DNA of 64,000 bases from Pseudomonas quebecensis (GTDB lineage: Bacteria; Pseudomonadota; Gammaproteobacteria; Pseudomonadales; Pseudomonadaceae): positions 4,215,001 through 4,279,000 of the forward strand of contig NZ_CP112866.1 in the NCBI RefSeq assembly GCF_026410085.1. The letters are read 5' to 3'. The notes beneath the pieces are model-generated. The model ran no database searches. It saw nothing but the letters and a program-made list of their open reading frames with translations, and was not told the DNA's origin. Shown here one piece after another: positions 35,385-44,115 of this stretch. The translations under genes were made by a program, and so were the position numbers. How positions within the stretch are numbered: position 1 is the stretch's first letter; each line of letters starts with the position of its first letter.

Positions 35385-37244
35385 TTAGAAGTTCGCGCCG
35401 ACGCTCAGGGCGACAAAATCACGGTCATCCACGGTGCTGAACTTGCCGCCGAAGAAGTTGGTGTACGCCAGGCTCGCGGTGTAAGTGTTCTGGTATTCGG
35501 CATCCAGCCCCAGGCTGACCGCTTTGCGACCTTCTTCGAAGTTACCGCCAGGGCCTGGCGAATAACCTTTCACGTCGTGGGACCACGCCACGTTGGGCTT
35601 GAGGTTCACACCGGCGAACACGTCCGGGTATTCCCAGATGGCACGCGCGCGGTAGCCCCAGGAGGTTGCCGTGGTGAAGCCGTCGTTGTTGCAATTGGTG
35701 TTCAAGCCGGCGGCGTTGGGCAGGCCGGCGCCATTGGCCGTGGATTGGTTGAGCCTGTCGCAGAAGCCAGCCGGCAAGGTGCCAGGACCGAATACCGGGT
35801 CACGGCCGTAACGGGCTTGTGATTTGCTTTCCAGGCCGCCCACATGGGTCACGCCGATTTCACCGACGGTGGTCAAGCGGCTCGCGCCCATCACTTGGTC
35901 GAAGAAGTGCGTGAAGGTGGTCTGGAACTGGGTCACTTCCTTGCGGTTGTAACCGTGCAGATCCTGGCCTGGGGTGCCCTTGAGCACGGACGCGTTGCCA
36001 AAGCCCGGGATCGGCGTAACACCGGCGAAGAGAATATCGGTGGTGCTCAACTGCACCGGTGCGTTGGGACGGTAACTCAGCTCACCGCTCCACGCGGTGC
36101 CCGTCGGCAGCGTGGTGGAGAAGCTCAAACCGTAGAGGCGGATATCTTCCGGGTACTCGACGAAGTAGTTGGAGTTGCCGGCCACGACCAGTGGCCGCAA
36201 GGCGCCCAGCGGCCCCAGCGGACGGGTGTAGGCCGACGCCGGCGCACCCTGTGCACTGAAGATCGGCGCACGGCTGTGGTAATTCATGAAATACGCGCCG
36301 AACTCGGTGTCCAGCGGCTCGAAGTTGTAGTGCATGGCCACGCCGAATTGGCCGCTGTCGCGGGCATCACGGTCAGGGCCACGGCGCACCAGCACGCCTT
36401 CGTTGTTAACGTCCACACCCAGGGCCGTCAACGTCGGCAAGGCAGCCCCCGGAATGGTCGAGCGCTTGTTCAGCACGCGCAGGTTATTGCTGCAGCCATC
36501 GGAAATCACATCCGGCTGCGAGAAAAACGTACCGCAGTTGTCGGTGACGGTCTGGTCCCATTCCAACTGGTAAAACGCTTCGGCCGACAGGTTATCGGTC
36601 AGGGTCTGTGACACGTAGAACATGTTGACCGGAATCAGGCCTTCCTTGATTTCGGCACCCGGACGACGGAATGCGGACACGTCAATCGGGTTGACGGAGT
36701 TGATACCGCCGCCGATGAAGGTGCTTTCGCCCCAGCTCACCACCTGCTTACCGAACCGCACGCTGCCCGGCTGATCGGCAATCGCATAGTTGTGATAGAC
36801 GAAGGCATCGAGAATCTGCCCACCGGAAGACTTGGCGCCTTCCTTTCGATTGTTGTCGCTGATGTCCTTGAACTCACGGCTTTCATCCTTGAGTTCGAAG
36901 TCGTACCAGTATTTGCCCCGCACGAACACGCCGGTGTCGCCGTACTTCAGCTCCAGGTCGTGAATACCTTTGAAGATCTTGGAGAAGGTCTCGCCGCGCG
37001 TGAAGTTCAGATGACCGTCATCGGAGGTCTGGGACAACCCCCGGCCGCCGTTGTTGGCGCCGATCAAGTCCTTGTTAGGCTTGGCTGTCGACCAGCTCGC
37101 ACCCACCGAAAGCGACGAGTCGAAGTTGCCTTCGATTTCACCGATATTGAAACTGACGCCGAATGCAGGCCCGGCGAGCGTAGAGGCGAGGCTGACGGCC
37201 AGAGGCAATCTTGCCCGGCGCCAGAACTGGTTTACTGAGGTCAT
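35385..37244 (-). CDS. DUF1302 outer-membrane protein
   Basis: A 619-residue exported protein. ATG 37244 (MTSVNQFWRR) has GGAG upstream and gives a signal peptide ending in AGPAFGVSF. The rest is rich in alternating, aromatic-ended beta strands (VRFGKQVVSWGES, LSAEAFYQLEW, YTASLAYTNFFGGKFSTVDD) and ends VALSVGANF with C-terminal Phe, as for an outer-membrane beta barrel. Function unknown; the pairing with DUF1329 and an acyl-CoA ligase suggests uptake of a lipid-like substrate. Confidence 0.9.
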   Translation of the reverse strand: MTSVNQFWRRARLPLAVSLASTLAGPAFGVSFNIGEIEGNFDSSLSVGASWSTAKPNKDLIGANNGGRGLSQTSDDGHLNFTRGETFSKIFKGIHDLELKYGDTGVFVRGKYWYDFELKDESREFKDISDNNRKEGAKSSGGQILDAFVYHNYAIADQPGSVRFGKQVVSWGESTFIGGGINSVNPIDVSAFRRPGAEIKEGLIPVNMFYVSQTLTDNLSAEAFYQLEWDQTVTDNCGTFFSQPDVISDGCSNNLRVLNKRSTIPGAALPTLTALGVDVNNEGVLVRRGPDRDARDSGQFGVAMHYNFEPLDTEFGAYFMNYHSRAPIFSAQGAPASAYTRPLGPLGALRPLVVAGNSNYFVEYPEDIRLYGLSFSTTLPTGTAWSGELSYRPNAPVQLSTTDILFAGVTPIPGFGNASVLKGTPGQDLHGYNRKEVTQFQTTFTHFFDQVMGASRLTTVGEIGVTHVGGLESKSQARYGRDPVFGPGTLPAGFCDRLNQSTANGAGLPNAAGLNTNCNNDGFTTATSWGYRARAIWEYPDVFAGVNLKPNVAWSHDVKGYSPGPGGNFEEGRKAVSLGLDAEYQNTYTASLAYTNFFGGKFSTVDDRDFVALSVGANF

Positions 37245-37424
37245 CGACGCTACTCCATGTGCATTATTGTTATGGCAGTGAGTTCTTGATGATGCGTGTA
37301 ACAGCCGGAATACAACGATTCCAATGCTGCCTGGCAACTGAACCTCCATGGCCCGAAGCGATGCATCCTTGAAAAACTCAGGTGGGACTATAGCCAGCAG
37401 GGGGTACCGCATGATCCCTCTAAA

Positions 37425-37441
37425 GTGTGATTTGCATCACC
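37425..37441 (-). promoter_or_regulatory. CRP/Vfr-like site upstream of the DUF1302-DUF1329 operon
   Basis: TGTGATTTGCATCACC matches the CRP/Vfr palindrome TGTGA-N6-TCACA at nine of ten key bases. A TATAGT -10 box lies about 35 bp downstream on the minus strand without a good -35 box, as expected for an activator-dependent promoter. The centre would be near -53, not a standard class I or II distance, so this is a candidate only. Confidence 0.45.
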
Positions 37442-37542
37442 GACCCGTCTGCCACAGACCTTTCGCCATGTCGGCGAGGGCCGACGCGGCAAGGATGGCT
37501 GAAAATCGGCAAATCACAAGTGAAGGCGCCAGATAGAGCATT

Positions 37543-37564
37543 GCCGTGCCCGAACGGGCACGGC
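37543..37564 (-). terminator. hairpin after the acyl-CoA ligase gene
   Basis: GCCGTGCCCG and CGGGCACGGC form a perfect 10-bp stem around a TT loop, 9 bp past the ligase stop. It lacks a clear T run, so termination is probable rather than certain. Confidence 0.55.
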
Positions 37565-37572
37565 GAAGGGGG

Positions 37573-39255
37573 TCAGAGTGTAGACAGGAACGTGCTGTTG
37601 TTAGCCTGCCATTCAATGATGTCAACGCGGATACGTTTCTTGTCGAGTTTGCCGACACTGGTCTTGGGAATTTCCGTAACAACGGCGATCTGACTCGGAA
37701 TCGCCCACTTGCTCAAGTGCCCCAACTCCACGAACGGCTTGAGATGTTCCTTCAGCTCGCGGGCACCCATCACATGGCCCTCACGCATGACCAGCAAGGC
37801 AAACGGGCGCTCGCCCCACTGCGGATCGGCGATACCCACCACCGCTACTTCGCGTACCGCCGGATGACGGCTGACCAGGTCTTCGAGGGCCAGGGACGAG
37901 ATCCACTCACCGCCGGTCTTGATCACATCCTTGATGCGGTCGCGGATATCAATCACCCCAAAGGCATCCAGCGTGGCCACGTCACCGGTGTGCATCCAAC
38001 CGCCCGCCCACAGCTCGGCGCCCTTTTGCGGCTCCTTGAAATACCCTTCGGTCAGCCACGGTGCGCGCAACACCAGCTCGCCCTGGGACTCGCCATCGGC
38101 CGGCAGGAAACGGCCCTCGGCGTCGATGATCGCGGCGTCGACCAACGGCCCCGGTACGCCGGCCTTGATGCGATAGGTAATGCGTTCGTCGTCGCTGCCG
38201 GCCAGCAGCTCCTCATTGAGGTGCGCACAGGACACCAGCGGCCCGGTCTCGGACATGCCGTACGCGGCGGTCAGTTGAATCCCACGGGCCTTGGAAGCTT
38301 CGTACAGCGAACGATTCAGCGCACTGCCACCGATGACGATTTTCCAGCCGGCAAAATCCACCCCTTGAGCGGCCTTGGTGTTGAGCACCATCTGCAGGAT
38401 GGTCGGCACGCAATGGGAGAACGTGACCTTTTCCTTGCGCCACAGCTCCACCAGCAATTGCGGGTCGTAGCGGCCGGGGTAGACCTGCTTGAGGCCAAGC
38501 ATGGTGGCCACATACGGCAAGCCCCAGGCGTGCACGTGGAACATCGGCGTGATCGGCATGTACACGTCGTTGGTGCCCAGCAACCGCACGCTGTCGACGC
38601 TGCCCATGATGGTCGCCACCCCGATGGTGTGCAGCACCAGTTGGCGATGGGTGAAATACACACCCTTGGGGTTACCGGTGGTGCCGGTGGTGTAGAACGT
38701 GGTGGCGACGGAGTGCTCGTCGAAATCCTGAAAGTCGTAGTCGGGGCTGGCGGCGGCCAGCAGGGTTTCGTACTCGCCGACCAAGTCGGGCAACTCGGCG
38801 GTTTTGGCTTCGCCATCGGTGAGCAGCAGCGTTTTGTCCACCGTGGTGAGCTGCCCGGCGATGGCTTGATAGAGCCCGACGAACTCGCTGTTGACCAGCA
38901 CGAACCGGTCCTCGGCATGGTTCATGGTGTACAGGATCTGTTCCGGCGACAGGCGCACGTTGATGGTGTGGATCACTGCGCCGATCATCGGGATGGCGAA
39001 CATGCATTCCAGATAGCGATGGCTGTCCCAATCCATCACCGCCACCGTGTCACCGGCCTTCACACCCGCCTCGGTCAACACATTGGCCAGACGCGCGACG
39101 CGCTCGATCAGGGTTGGGTAGGTGTAGCGCAATTGGTCACGGTAAACGATTTCCCGGGTCTTCTCGTAACGGGTGCCTGACATTAACAGGCGCTTGATCA
39201 ACAGCGGGTATTGGTACGCACCTTCGGCGGGCGGGATAACACGGGTCTGCAACAT
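37573..39255 (-). CDS. fatty-acyl-CoA ligase (AMP-binding)
   Basis: A 560-residue ANL-superfamily enzyme that activates a carboxylic acid to its CoA thioester. The P-loop is YTTGTTGNPKGV (about 193-204), the adenine motif AAYGMSETGP (about 332-341), and GGWMHTGDVATLD with IKTGGEWISS mark the hinge and C-terminal domain. The catalytic lysine lies in KTSVGKLDKKRI. It resembles medium-chain acyl-CoA ligases (AlkK/PA3924 type). It lies upstream of the DUF1302 pair in the same orientation. Confidence 0.93.
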   Translation of the reverse strand: MLQTRVIPPAEGAYQYPLLIKRLLMSGTRYEKTREIVYRDQLRYTYPTLIERVARLANVLTEAGVKAGDTVAVMDWDSHRYLECMFAIPMIGAVIHTINVRLSPEQILYTMNHAEDRFVLVNSEFVGLYQAIAGQLTTVDKTLLLTDGEAKTAELPDLVGEYETLLAAASPDYDFQDFDEHSVATTFYTTGTTGNPKGVYFTHRQLVLHTIGVATIMGSVDSVRLLGTNDVYMPITPMFHVHAWGLPYVATMLGLKQVYPGRYDPQLLVELWRKEKVTFSHCVPTILQMVLNTKAAQGVDFAGWKIVIGGSALNRSLYEASKARGIQLTAAYGMSETGPLVSCAHLNEELLAGSDDERITYRIKAGVPGPLVDAAIIDAEGRFLPADGESQGELVLRAPWLTEGYFKEPQKGAELWAGGWMHTGDVATLDAFGVIDIRDRIKDVIKTGGEWISSLALEDLVSRHPAVREVAVVGIADPQWGERPFALLVMREGHVMGARELKEHLKPFVELGHLSKWAIPSQIAVVTEIPKTSVGKLDKKRIRVDIIEWQANNSTFLSTL

Positions 39256-39422
39256 ACGAATCCCTTTTTATGACTGCACGGTCTTGGCTTGAAGACCTGC
39301 ACTGTAGAGACGTTGTGTTGGCGCTAAATCAGCCAAAGGAATGATTTGCAGACCTCAGCAAATGCTAGCTTTGCGCCAGCATTTGCACAGAACCTGAGCC
39401 TGTCCACGTGGGTGGGCCAGTG

Positions 39423-40055
39423 TTATTTCATGCTGGTAAACGCCAGCTTCACACCAATGGCAATCAGCACAGCGCCCATGGTCCGATCGAACCAATGGCC
39501 CATGCGCGCGAAGCCGGCGCGAACGCGTTGCTGGCTGAACAGCATCGCCACCAGGCAGAACCAAAGCGCCGTCGCCACCGCCAGGTACACGCCATAGCCG
39601 GCCTGCACCGCCAACGGCGTGTGCGGATTGATCACCACGGTGAACAACGAGAGAAAGAACAACGTGGCCTTGGGGTTCAAGCCATTGGTCACGAAACCGG
39701 CGGTGAAGGCGCCGCGCGGGGTGCGCTCGCCCGCTTCGCGGTGCAGTTCGCCCTCGGCGGCGGGTTTGGCCGGTTGCGCGCGCAGGGCCTTGAAGCCGAT
39801 GTACAGCAGGTAGGCAGCCGCGGCCCACTTGAGCGCGTTGAACAGCACGATGGACTGAGACACGATCAGACCGATCCCCAGCAACGAATAACCCACATGC
39901 AGGAAAATCGCCGAGCCCACGCCCAGGGCCGTCCAGGTGCCGGCGCGGCGACCGTGGGTCACGCTCTCGCGCACCACCACGGCGAAGTCCGGGCCGGGGC
40001 TGGCCACGGCCAACAAGTGAATCAAGGCAACGGTCAAGAACTCGGCGAGGTACAT
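39423..40055 (-). CDS. LysE/RhtB-family exporter
   Basis: A 210-residue membrane protein with about six helices. ATG 40055 (MYLAEFLTV) is chosen because GGAG precedes it; a GTG two codons earlier is less likely. The family signature SPGPDFAVVVRESVTHGRRAG lies near the N-terminus (about 19-39). Members export amino acids such as homoserine, threonine or lysine; the substrate cannot be read from sequence. Confidence 0.92.
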   Translation of the reverse strand: MYLAEFLTVALIHLLAVASPGPDFAVVVRESVTHGRRAGTWTALGVGSAIFLHVGYSLLGIGLIVSQSIVLFNALKWAAAAYLLYIGFKALRAQPAKPAAEGELHREAGERTPRGAFTAGFVTNGLNPKATLFFLSLFTVVINPHTPLAVQAGYGVYLAVATALWFCLVAMLFSQQRVRAGFARMGHWFDRTMGAVLIAIGVKLAFTSMK

Positions 40056-40139
40056 GCGCACTCCAGTAAGTAACTGATTATTTCATCTGATAGGCTCGGC
40101 AGATTACGCCTTCGAACCCTGTCGCAAAAGGTACAGTTG

Positions 40140-41105
40140 ATGACGAACAATCGCCGCGCCGTCTTCCTTGATCACCCGTCCCTCGACCTTGGAGATCTCG
40201 ACCTCAGCCACTTGCGAAACAGCTTCAGTGAGTTGCAGCTGTTTTCGGACACAACGCCGCACAATCTGCTGGAGCGCCTGCAGGGTGCCCAGGTAGTCAT
40301 CAGCAACAAGATCGCGCTCACCGCACCGACACTGGCGGCCTGTCCCGAACTCAAGCTGATTCTGGTATCGGCCACCGGCACCAACAACGTCGACCTCCAA
40401 GCCGCCCGCGCCCATGGCATCACCGTAAGCAACTGCCAGGGCTATGGCACACCGTCGGTGGCGCAGCACACGCTGATGCTGCTGCTTAACCTGGCGACGC
40501 GGTTGAAGGACTACCAGCAGGATGTGGCCGCCGGCAAATGGCAGGAGGCCAAGCAGTTCTGCCTGCTGGACCATCCGATCATCGAACTGCAAGGCAAAAC
40601 CCTCGGCCTGCTGGGGCACGGCGAACTGGGCAGCGCCGTGGCGCGCCTGGCCGAGGCCTTTGGCATGCGCGTGGTGCTGGGCGCGATTCCAGGGCGCCCT
40701 GCACGCGCCGATCGCGTGCCGCTGGATGAGCTGTTGACACAGGTCGACGCGCTGACCCTGCACTGCCCGCTCAACGAGCACACCCGCGACTTGATCGGCG
40801 CCCGCGAATTGGCGCTGCTCAAACCCGGCGCACTGGTGGTCAACACCGCGCGTGGCGGCTTGATCAACGAACAGGCCCTGGCCGACGCGTTGCGCAGCGG
40901 GCACCTGGGCGGTGCGGCTACCGACGTATTGAGCGTGGAGCCGCCGGTCGATGGCAATCCGCTGTTGGCCGGCGATATCCCGCGCTTGATCGTCACCCCG
41001 CATAACGCCTGGGGCAGCCGCGAAGCGCGCCAGCGTATCGTCGGCCAACTGGCGGAAAACGCGCGGGGCTTTTTCAGCGGCGCCCCGCTGCGGGTTGTGA
41101 GTTGA
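40140..41105 (+). CDS. D-2-hydroxyacid dehydrogenase
   Basis: A 321-residue NAD(P)-dependent dehydrogenase, similar to hydroxypyruvate/glycerate dehydrogenases. The Rossmann loop is GLLGHGELGSAVARL (about 149-163). The catalytic triad is visible as Arg in VNTARGGLIN (about 237), Glu in DVLSVEPP (about 266) and His in VTPHNAWGS (about 285). It runs directly into rsmC, 30 bp on. Confidence 0.93.
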   Translation: MTNNRRAVFLDHPSLDLGDLDLSHLRNSFSELQLFSDTTPHNLLERLQGAQVVISNKIALTAPTLAACPELKLILVSATGTNNVDLQAARAHGITVSNCQGYGTPSVAQHTLMLLLNLATRLKDYQQDVAAGKWQEAKQFCLLDHPIIELQGKTLGLLGHGELGSAVARLAEAFGMRVVLGAIPGRPARADRVPLDELLTQVDALTLHCPLNEHTRDLIGARELALLKPGALVVNTARGGLINEQALADALRSGHLGGAATDVLSVEPPVDGNPLLAGDIPRLIVTPHNAWGSREARQRIVGQLAENARGFFSGAPLRVVS

Positions 41106-41135
41106 TAAACTGCGCCCCTTTTCAAGGAGCAGACC

Positions 41136-42134
41136 ATGGATCCGCGCAGTGAAGTACTGCTTCGCCAGGCCGAACTTTTTCAGGGCAACCTGCTGCTGGT
41201 GGGCCTGCCCGCCGACGACCTGCTGGGGCGCCTGCCCAATGCCCACGGTTGGTGCTGGCATGCCGGCGACCAGGCGGCGCTCGACGCGCGCTTCCCGCAG
41301 CGCAGCCAGTTTGGGGTGAATGCGCCGGAGCGCGGGTTCGATGCGGCGGTGATTTTCCTGCCCAAGTCCAAGGACCTCACCGACTACCTGCTCAAGGCCG
41401 TGGCTGCGCGCCTGCCCGGCGCCGAACTGTTTCTGGTGGGTGAGAAAAAAGCCGGCATCGAAAGTGCCGCCAAGCAGATGATTGCCTTGGGCAAACCGCG
41501 CAAGCTCGACAACGCGCGACATTGCCAATTGTGGCAAGTCACCGTGGCCAATGCCCCGCAGGCGGTGGCATTGGAGAGCCTGGCACAGACGTTCGACGTA
41601 CCGCTGGCCGAAGGGCCGTTGAAGGTGGTGAGCCTGCCGGGCGTGTTCAGCCACGGCCGCCTGGATCGCGGCACCGAGTTGTTGCTGGCGCATCTGGATA
41701 AATTGCCGAGCGGTCATCTGCTGGACTTTGGCTGTGGGGCTGGCGTACTGGGGGCCGCAATCAAACGCCGCTATCCGCATAACACTGTCACTCTGCTCGA
41801 CGTGGATGCTTTCGCCGCCGCCAGCAGCCGCCTGACCCTGGCCGCCAACGGCCTGGAAGCCGAGGTGCTGACCGGCGATGGCATCGACGCCGCGCCGATG
41901 GGGCTGAATGCGATCCTGAGCAACCCGCCATTCCATGTGGGCGTGCATACCGATTATTTCGCTACCGAGAATTTGCTGCGAAAAGCAGCGAAACACCTGG
42001 CAAAAGGTGGCGAACTTCGGCTGGTGGCTAACAGTTTCCTGAAGTACCAGCCACTGATCGAAGAACATCTGGGCGTATGCGCAATCAAGGCCGAGGGCAA
42101 TGGATTTCGCATCTATCGCGCCAAGCGCGGTTGA
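41136..42134 (+). CDS. rsmC: 16S rRNA G1207 N2-methyltransferase
   Basis: A 332-residue protein with the RsmC arrangement of a degenerate N-terminal methyltransferase-like domain and an active C-terminal one. The SAM motif is [20 protein letters not shown] (about 194-213), and [10 protein letters not shown] (about 260-269) is the NPPF motif for base methylation. CAAGGAGCAG provides the ribosome binding site. Confidence 0.95.
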   Translation: MDPRSEVLLRQAELFQGNLLLVGLPADDLLGRLPNAHGWCWHAGDQAALDARFPQRSQFGVNAPERGFDAAVIFLPKSKDLTDYLLKAVAARLPGAELFLVGEKKAGIESAAKQMIALGKPRKLDNARHCQLWQVTVANAPQAVALESLAQTFDVPLAEGPLKVVSLPGVFSHGRLDRGTELLLAHLDKLPSGHLLDFGCGAGVLGAAIKRRYPHNTVTLLDVDAFAAASSRLTLAANGLEAEVLTGDGIDAAPMGLNAILSNPPFHVGVHTDYFATENLLRKAAKHLAKGGELRLVANSFLKYQPLIEEHLGVCAIKAEGNGFRIYRAKRG

Positions 42135-42184
42135 TCGAGGTTTGAAAAAGAACGCTTGCCCAATGGCATTTGCCTAGGCAGAAT

Positions 42185-42392
42185 CCGCTCCGTCCTAGGG
42201 GAGTAGTCTCCCACGAGCGCCACGCTCGTCCGGCATACGTCAACATACTTGGTCAGCAGACCATGGCGTATGCGACCCAGGAGTCCGCACAGACGGACCG
42301 GGGTTTGACAAGACCTATGACACGCACACCTTACCCGGGGCGGGAAGGCTGTACGTGTCATAGCCGTGTCGACCCGCCCCTGGAAACCTACC
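42185..42392 (+). promoter_or_regulatory. yybP-ykoY (manganese) riboswitch and expression platform
   Basis: The leader of the GDT1-family gene holds the signature GGGGAGTAG (about 42198-42206) after CCGTCCTA, then two further stems (CCACGAGCGCCACGCTCG; CATACGTCAACA... pairing with GGCGTATG) and a closing GACGG at 42292-42296 that pairs with CCGTC at 42190. Downstream, GGGGCGGG (about 42338) can pair with CCCGCCCC (about 42373) just before the start codon region, a likely expression platform. These riboswitches sense Mn2+ and commonly precede exporters of this family. Confidence 0.88.
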
Positions 42393-42394
42393 TG

Positions 42395-42979
42395 ATGCTG
42401 GATTCATTGCTCGTCCCCACCGCAATCGTTGCCCTGGCCGAAATCGGCGACAAGACGCAACTGCTCGCGCTCATCCTGGCCGCTCGCTTTCGCAAACCCT
42501 GGCCGATCATCGCCGGCATCGTCGCCGCCACCCTGGCCAACCACGCAGCCGCAGGTGCCGTGGGCGCCTGGTTCGGCAGTTTCTTCTCGGACGCGGTGCT
42601 GCATTGGATCCTCGCGGCCAGCTTCTGCGCCACCGCGCTATGGACCCTGGTGCCGGACAAACTCGACGATGACGAAGCCAGCACTTCCCGCAAGTTCGGG
42701 CCTTTCGTGACCACGCTGATTGCGTTCTTCCTGGCTGAAATCGGCGACAAGACCCAGATCGCCACCGTGATGCTCGCCGCGCAATACCCGGAGCTGTGGC
42801 TGGTAATTATCGGTACTACCCTGGGCATGCTGATTGCCAACGTGCCGGTGGTGCTGGCGGGGAATTTTGCCGCAGAGAAACTGCCGCTGACCTTGATTCG
42901 CCGACTCGCCGCCTCGGCATTTTTCATCCTGGCGATCGTGGCGGTGTACAAGGCCATGCAGAGCAGCGGCTGGATCTAG
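42395..42979 (+). CDS. TMEM165/GDT1-family manganese exporter
   Basis: A 194-residue membrane protein with six hydrophobic helices and two copies of the E-x-G-D-[KR]-[TS] motif: ALAEIGDKTQLLAL (about 14-27) and FLAEIGDKTQIATV (about 114-127), typical of cation exchangers of the UPF0016/MneA group. ATG 42395 is preferred because it begins right at the first helix and leaves the riboswitch in the untranslated leader. Confidence 0.94.
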   Translation: MLDSLLVPTAIVALAEIGDKTQLLALILAARFRKPWPIIAGIVAATLANHAAAGAVGAWFGSFFSDAVLHWILAASFCATALWTLVPDKLDDDEASTSRKFGPFVTTLIAFFLAEIGDKTQIATVMLAAQYPELWLVIIGTTLGMLIANVPVVLAGNFAAEKLPLTLIRRLAASAFFILAIVAVYKAMQSSGWI

Positions 42980-43000
42980 GGATCCTAAGCCTGCAAAGCA

Positions 43001-43039
43001 ATCCAATGTGGTATGGGCTTGCCCCCTCCCACATTGGAT
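43001..43039. repeat. single REP hairpin between GDT1 and M48 genes
   Basis: ATCCAATGTG and CACATTGGAT are perfect inverted ends around a GGGCTTGCCCC core. It sits in the 73-bp gap between convergent genes and may act as their shared terminator. Confidence 0.85.
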
Positions 43040-43052
43040 CTTCATCAGGCTT

Positions 43053-43871
43053 TTAGGACTTCTTAGCCTGCTGGTAGAGCGGCATGACCTTGGGAATGGC
43101 TGCCTGCAGCGAGGCGATGCGGCTGTCAGAGGCCGGGTGAGTGCTCATGAACTCCGGCGGAGCGCCTTCGGACGCCTTGGCCATCTTGTTCCACAGCGTG
43201 ATCGCGGCGTTCGGGTTGTAGCCGGCGCGAGCGGCCAGCTCCAGGCCAATCAGGTCCGCTTCGTTTTCGTTACTGCGGCTGTTGGGCAAGGTCATGCCGT
43301 AGTTGGCCACGGTGTCTGCCAGTGCCAGGCTGTCCTGCCCCAGGCCGAACAGCGCGCCGGCGCCTTGCTTGGCCATTTCGATGCCGTAGGCCTTGGACAT
43401 GGCTTCGCGGCCATGCTCGCGCAGGGCGTGGGCGATCTCATGGCCCATTACCGCCGCCAGTTCGTCATCGCTAAGCTTGAGATTGTCGATCAGCGCGCTG
43501 TATACGAAGATCTTGCCGCCAGGCCCGCAGTTGGCGTTCATCTCGTCGCTCTTGATCAGGTTCACTTCCCAGTTCCACTGCGCCGCATCCGGGCGGAAAG
43601 TAGGCGCCTGGGCGATCAGACGCTTGGCGATGGCCTGCACGCGCTTGGCGTTGGCGCTGGTCTTGTCCAACTGGCCCTTGCTGCTGGCTTCGCCCAGGGT
43701 CTGCTGGTAGGACTGGGCATACATCTGGTCGACTTCCTGGCTCGACAGCATGCTGAACATGTACTGCTTGCGCTCAACGCCGACGGCGCCGCCGCTGGTG
43801 GTGTTGACCGATTGACACCCGGCCAGCAGGACCGCTGCCGCCATTACACTGACCGCCAGTGATTTCTTCAT
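43053..43871 (-). CDS. M48-family metalloprotease lipoprotein (LoiP-like)
   Basis: A 272-residue secreted protease. ATG 43871 (MKKSLAVSVM) gives a lipoprotein signal ending LLAGC. The zinc motif is MGHEIAHALREH (about 137-148), and a downstream Glu in NENEADLIGLELAARAGYNP (about 190) supplies the third ligand. Related enzymes (LoiP/YggG, BepA) survey outer-membrane proteins. Confidence 0.93.
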   Translation of the reverse strand: MKKSLAVSVMAAAVLLAGCQSVNTTSGGAVGVERKQYMFSMLSSQEVDQMYAQSYQQTLGEASSKGQLDKTSANAKRVQAIAKRLIAQAPTFRPDAAQWNWEVNLIKSDEMNANCGPGGKIFVYSALIDNLKLSDDELAAVMGHEIAHALREHGREAMSKAYGIEMAKQGAGALFGLGQDSLALADTVANYGMTLPNSRSNENEADLIGLELAARAGYNPNAAITLWNKMAKASEGAPPEFMSTHPASDSRIASLQAAIPKVMPLYQQAKKS

Positions 43872-44115
43872 CAATACACTCTCCCTGAAAAGACGACCTG
43901 AAAACATGGCGCGTATCGTAGGCGCTCGCGTGTATCGGCGCTAGATACACCAGACGTGTAACCGCTGAATTTCGGATACATCTCACATCTGCGGCTACGG
44001 CAGCGACCATTCCATTTGCGACAACCGACGGCCTTTTGAGCAGCAATCACTCATGCCCTGCGCGCCTGCGGCCGATACATAAAGGCAGCCCGTCTCTTCT
44101 GCGCTTGGAGTGCTC

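Larger units (their letters stand above)
37245..37572. other. 328-bp spacer between acyl-CoA ligase and DUF1302 genes
   Basis: No convincing gene. It holds a hairpin after the ligase (37543-37564), a CRP/Vfr-like palindrome (37425-37441) and a TATAGT box (minus strand, 37392-37387) at a plausible distance from the DUF1302 start. Confidence 0.7.
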
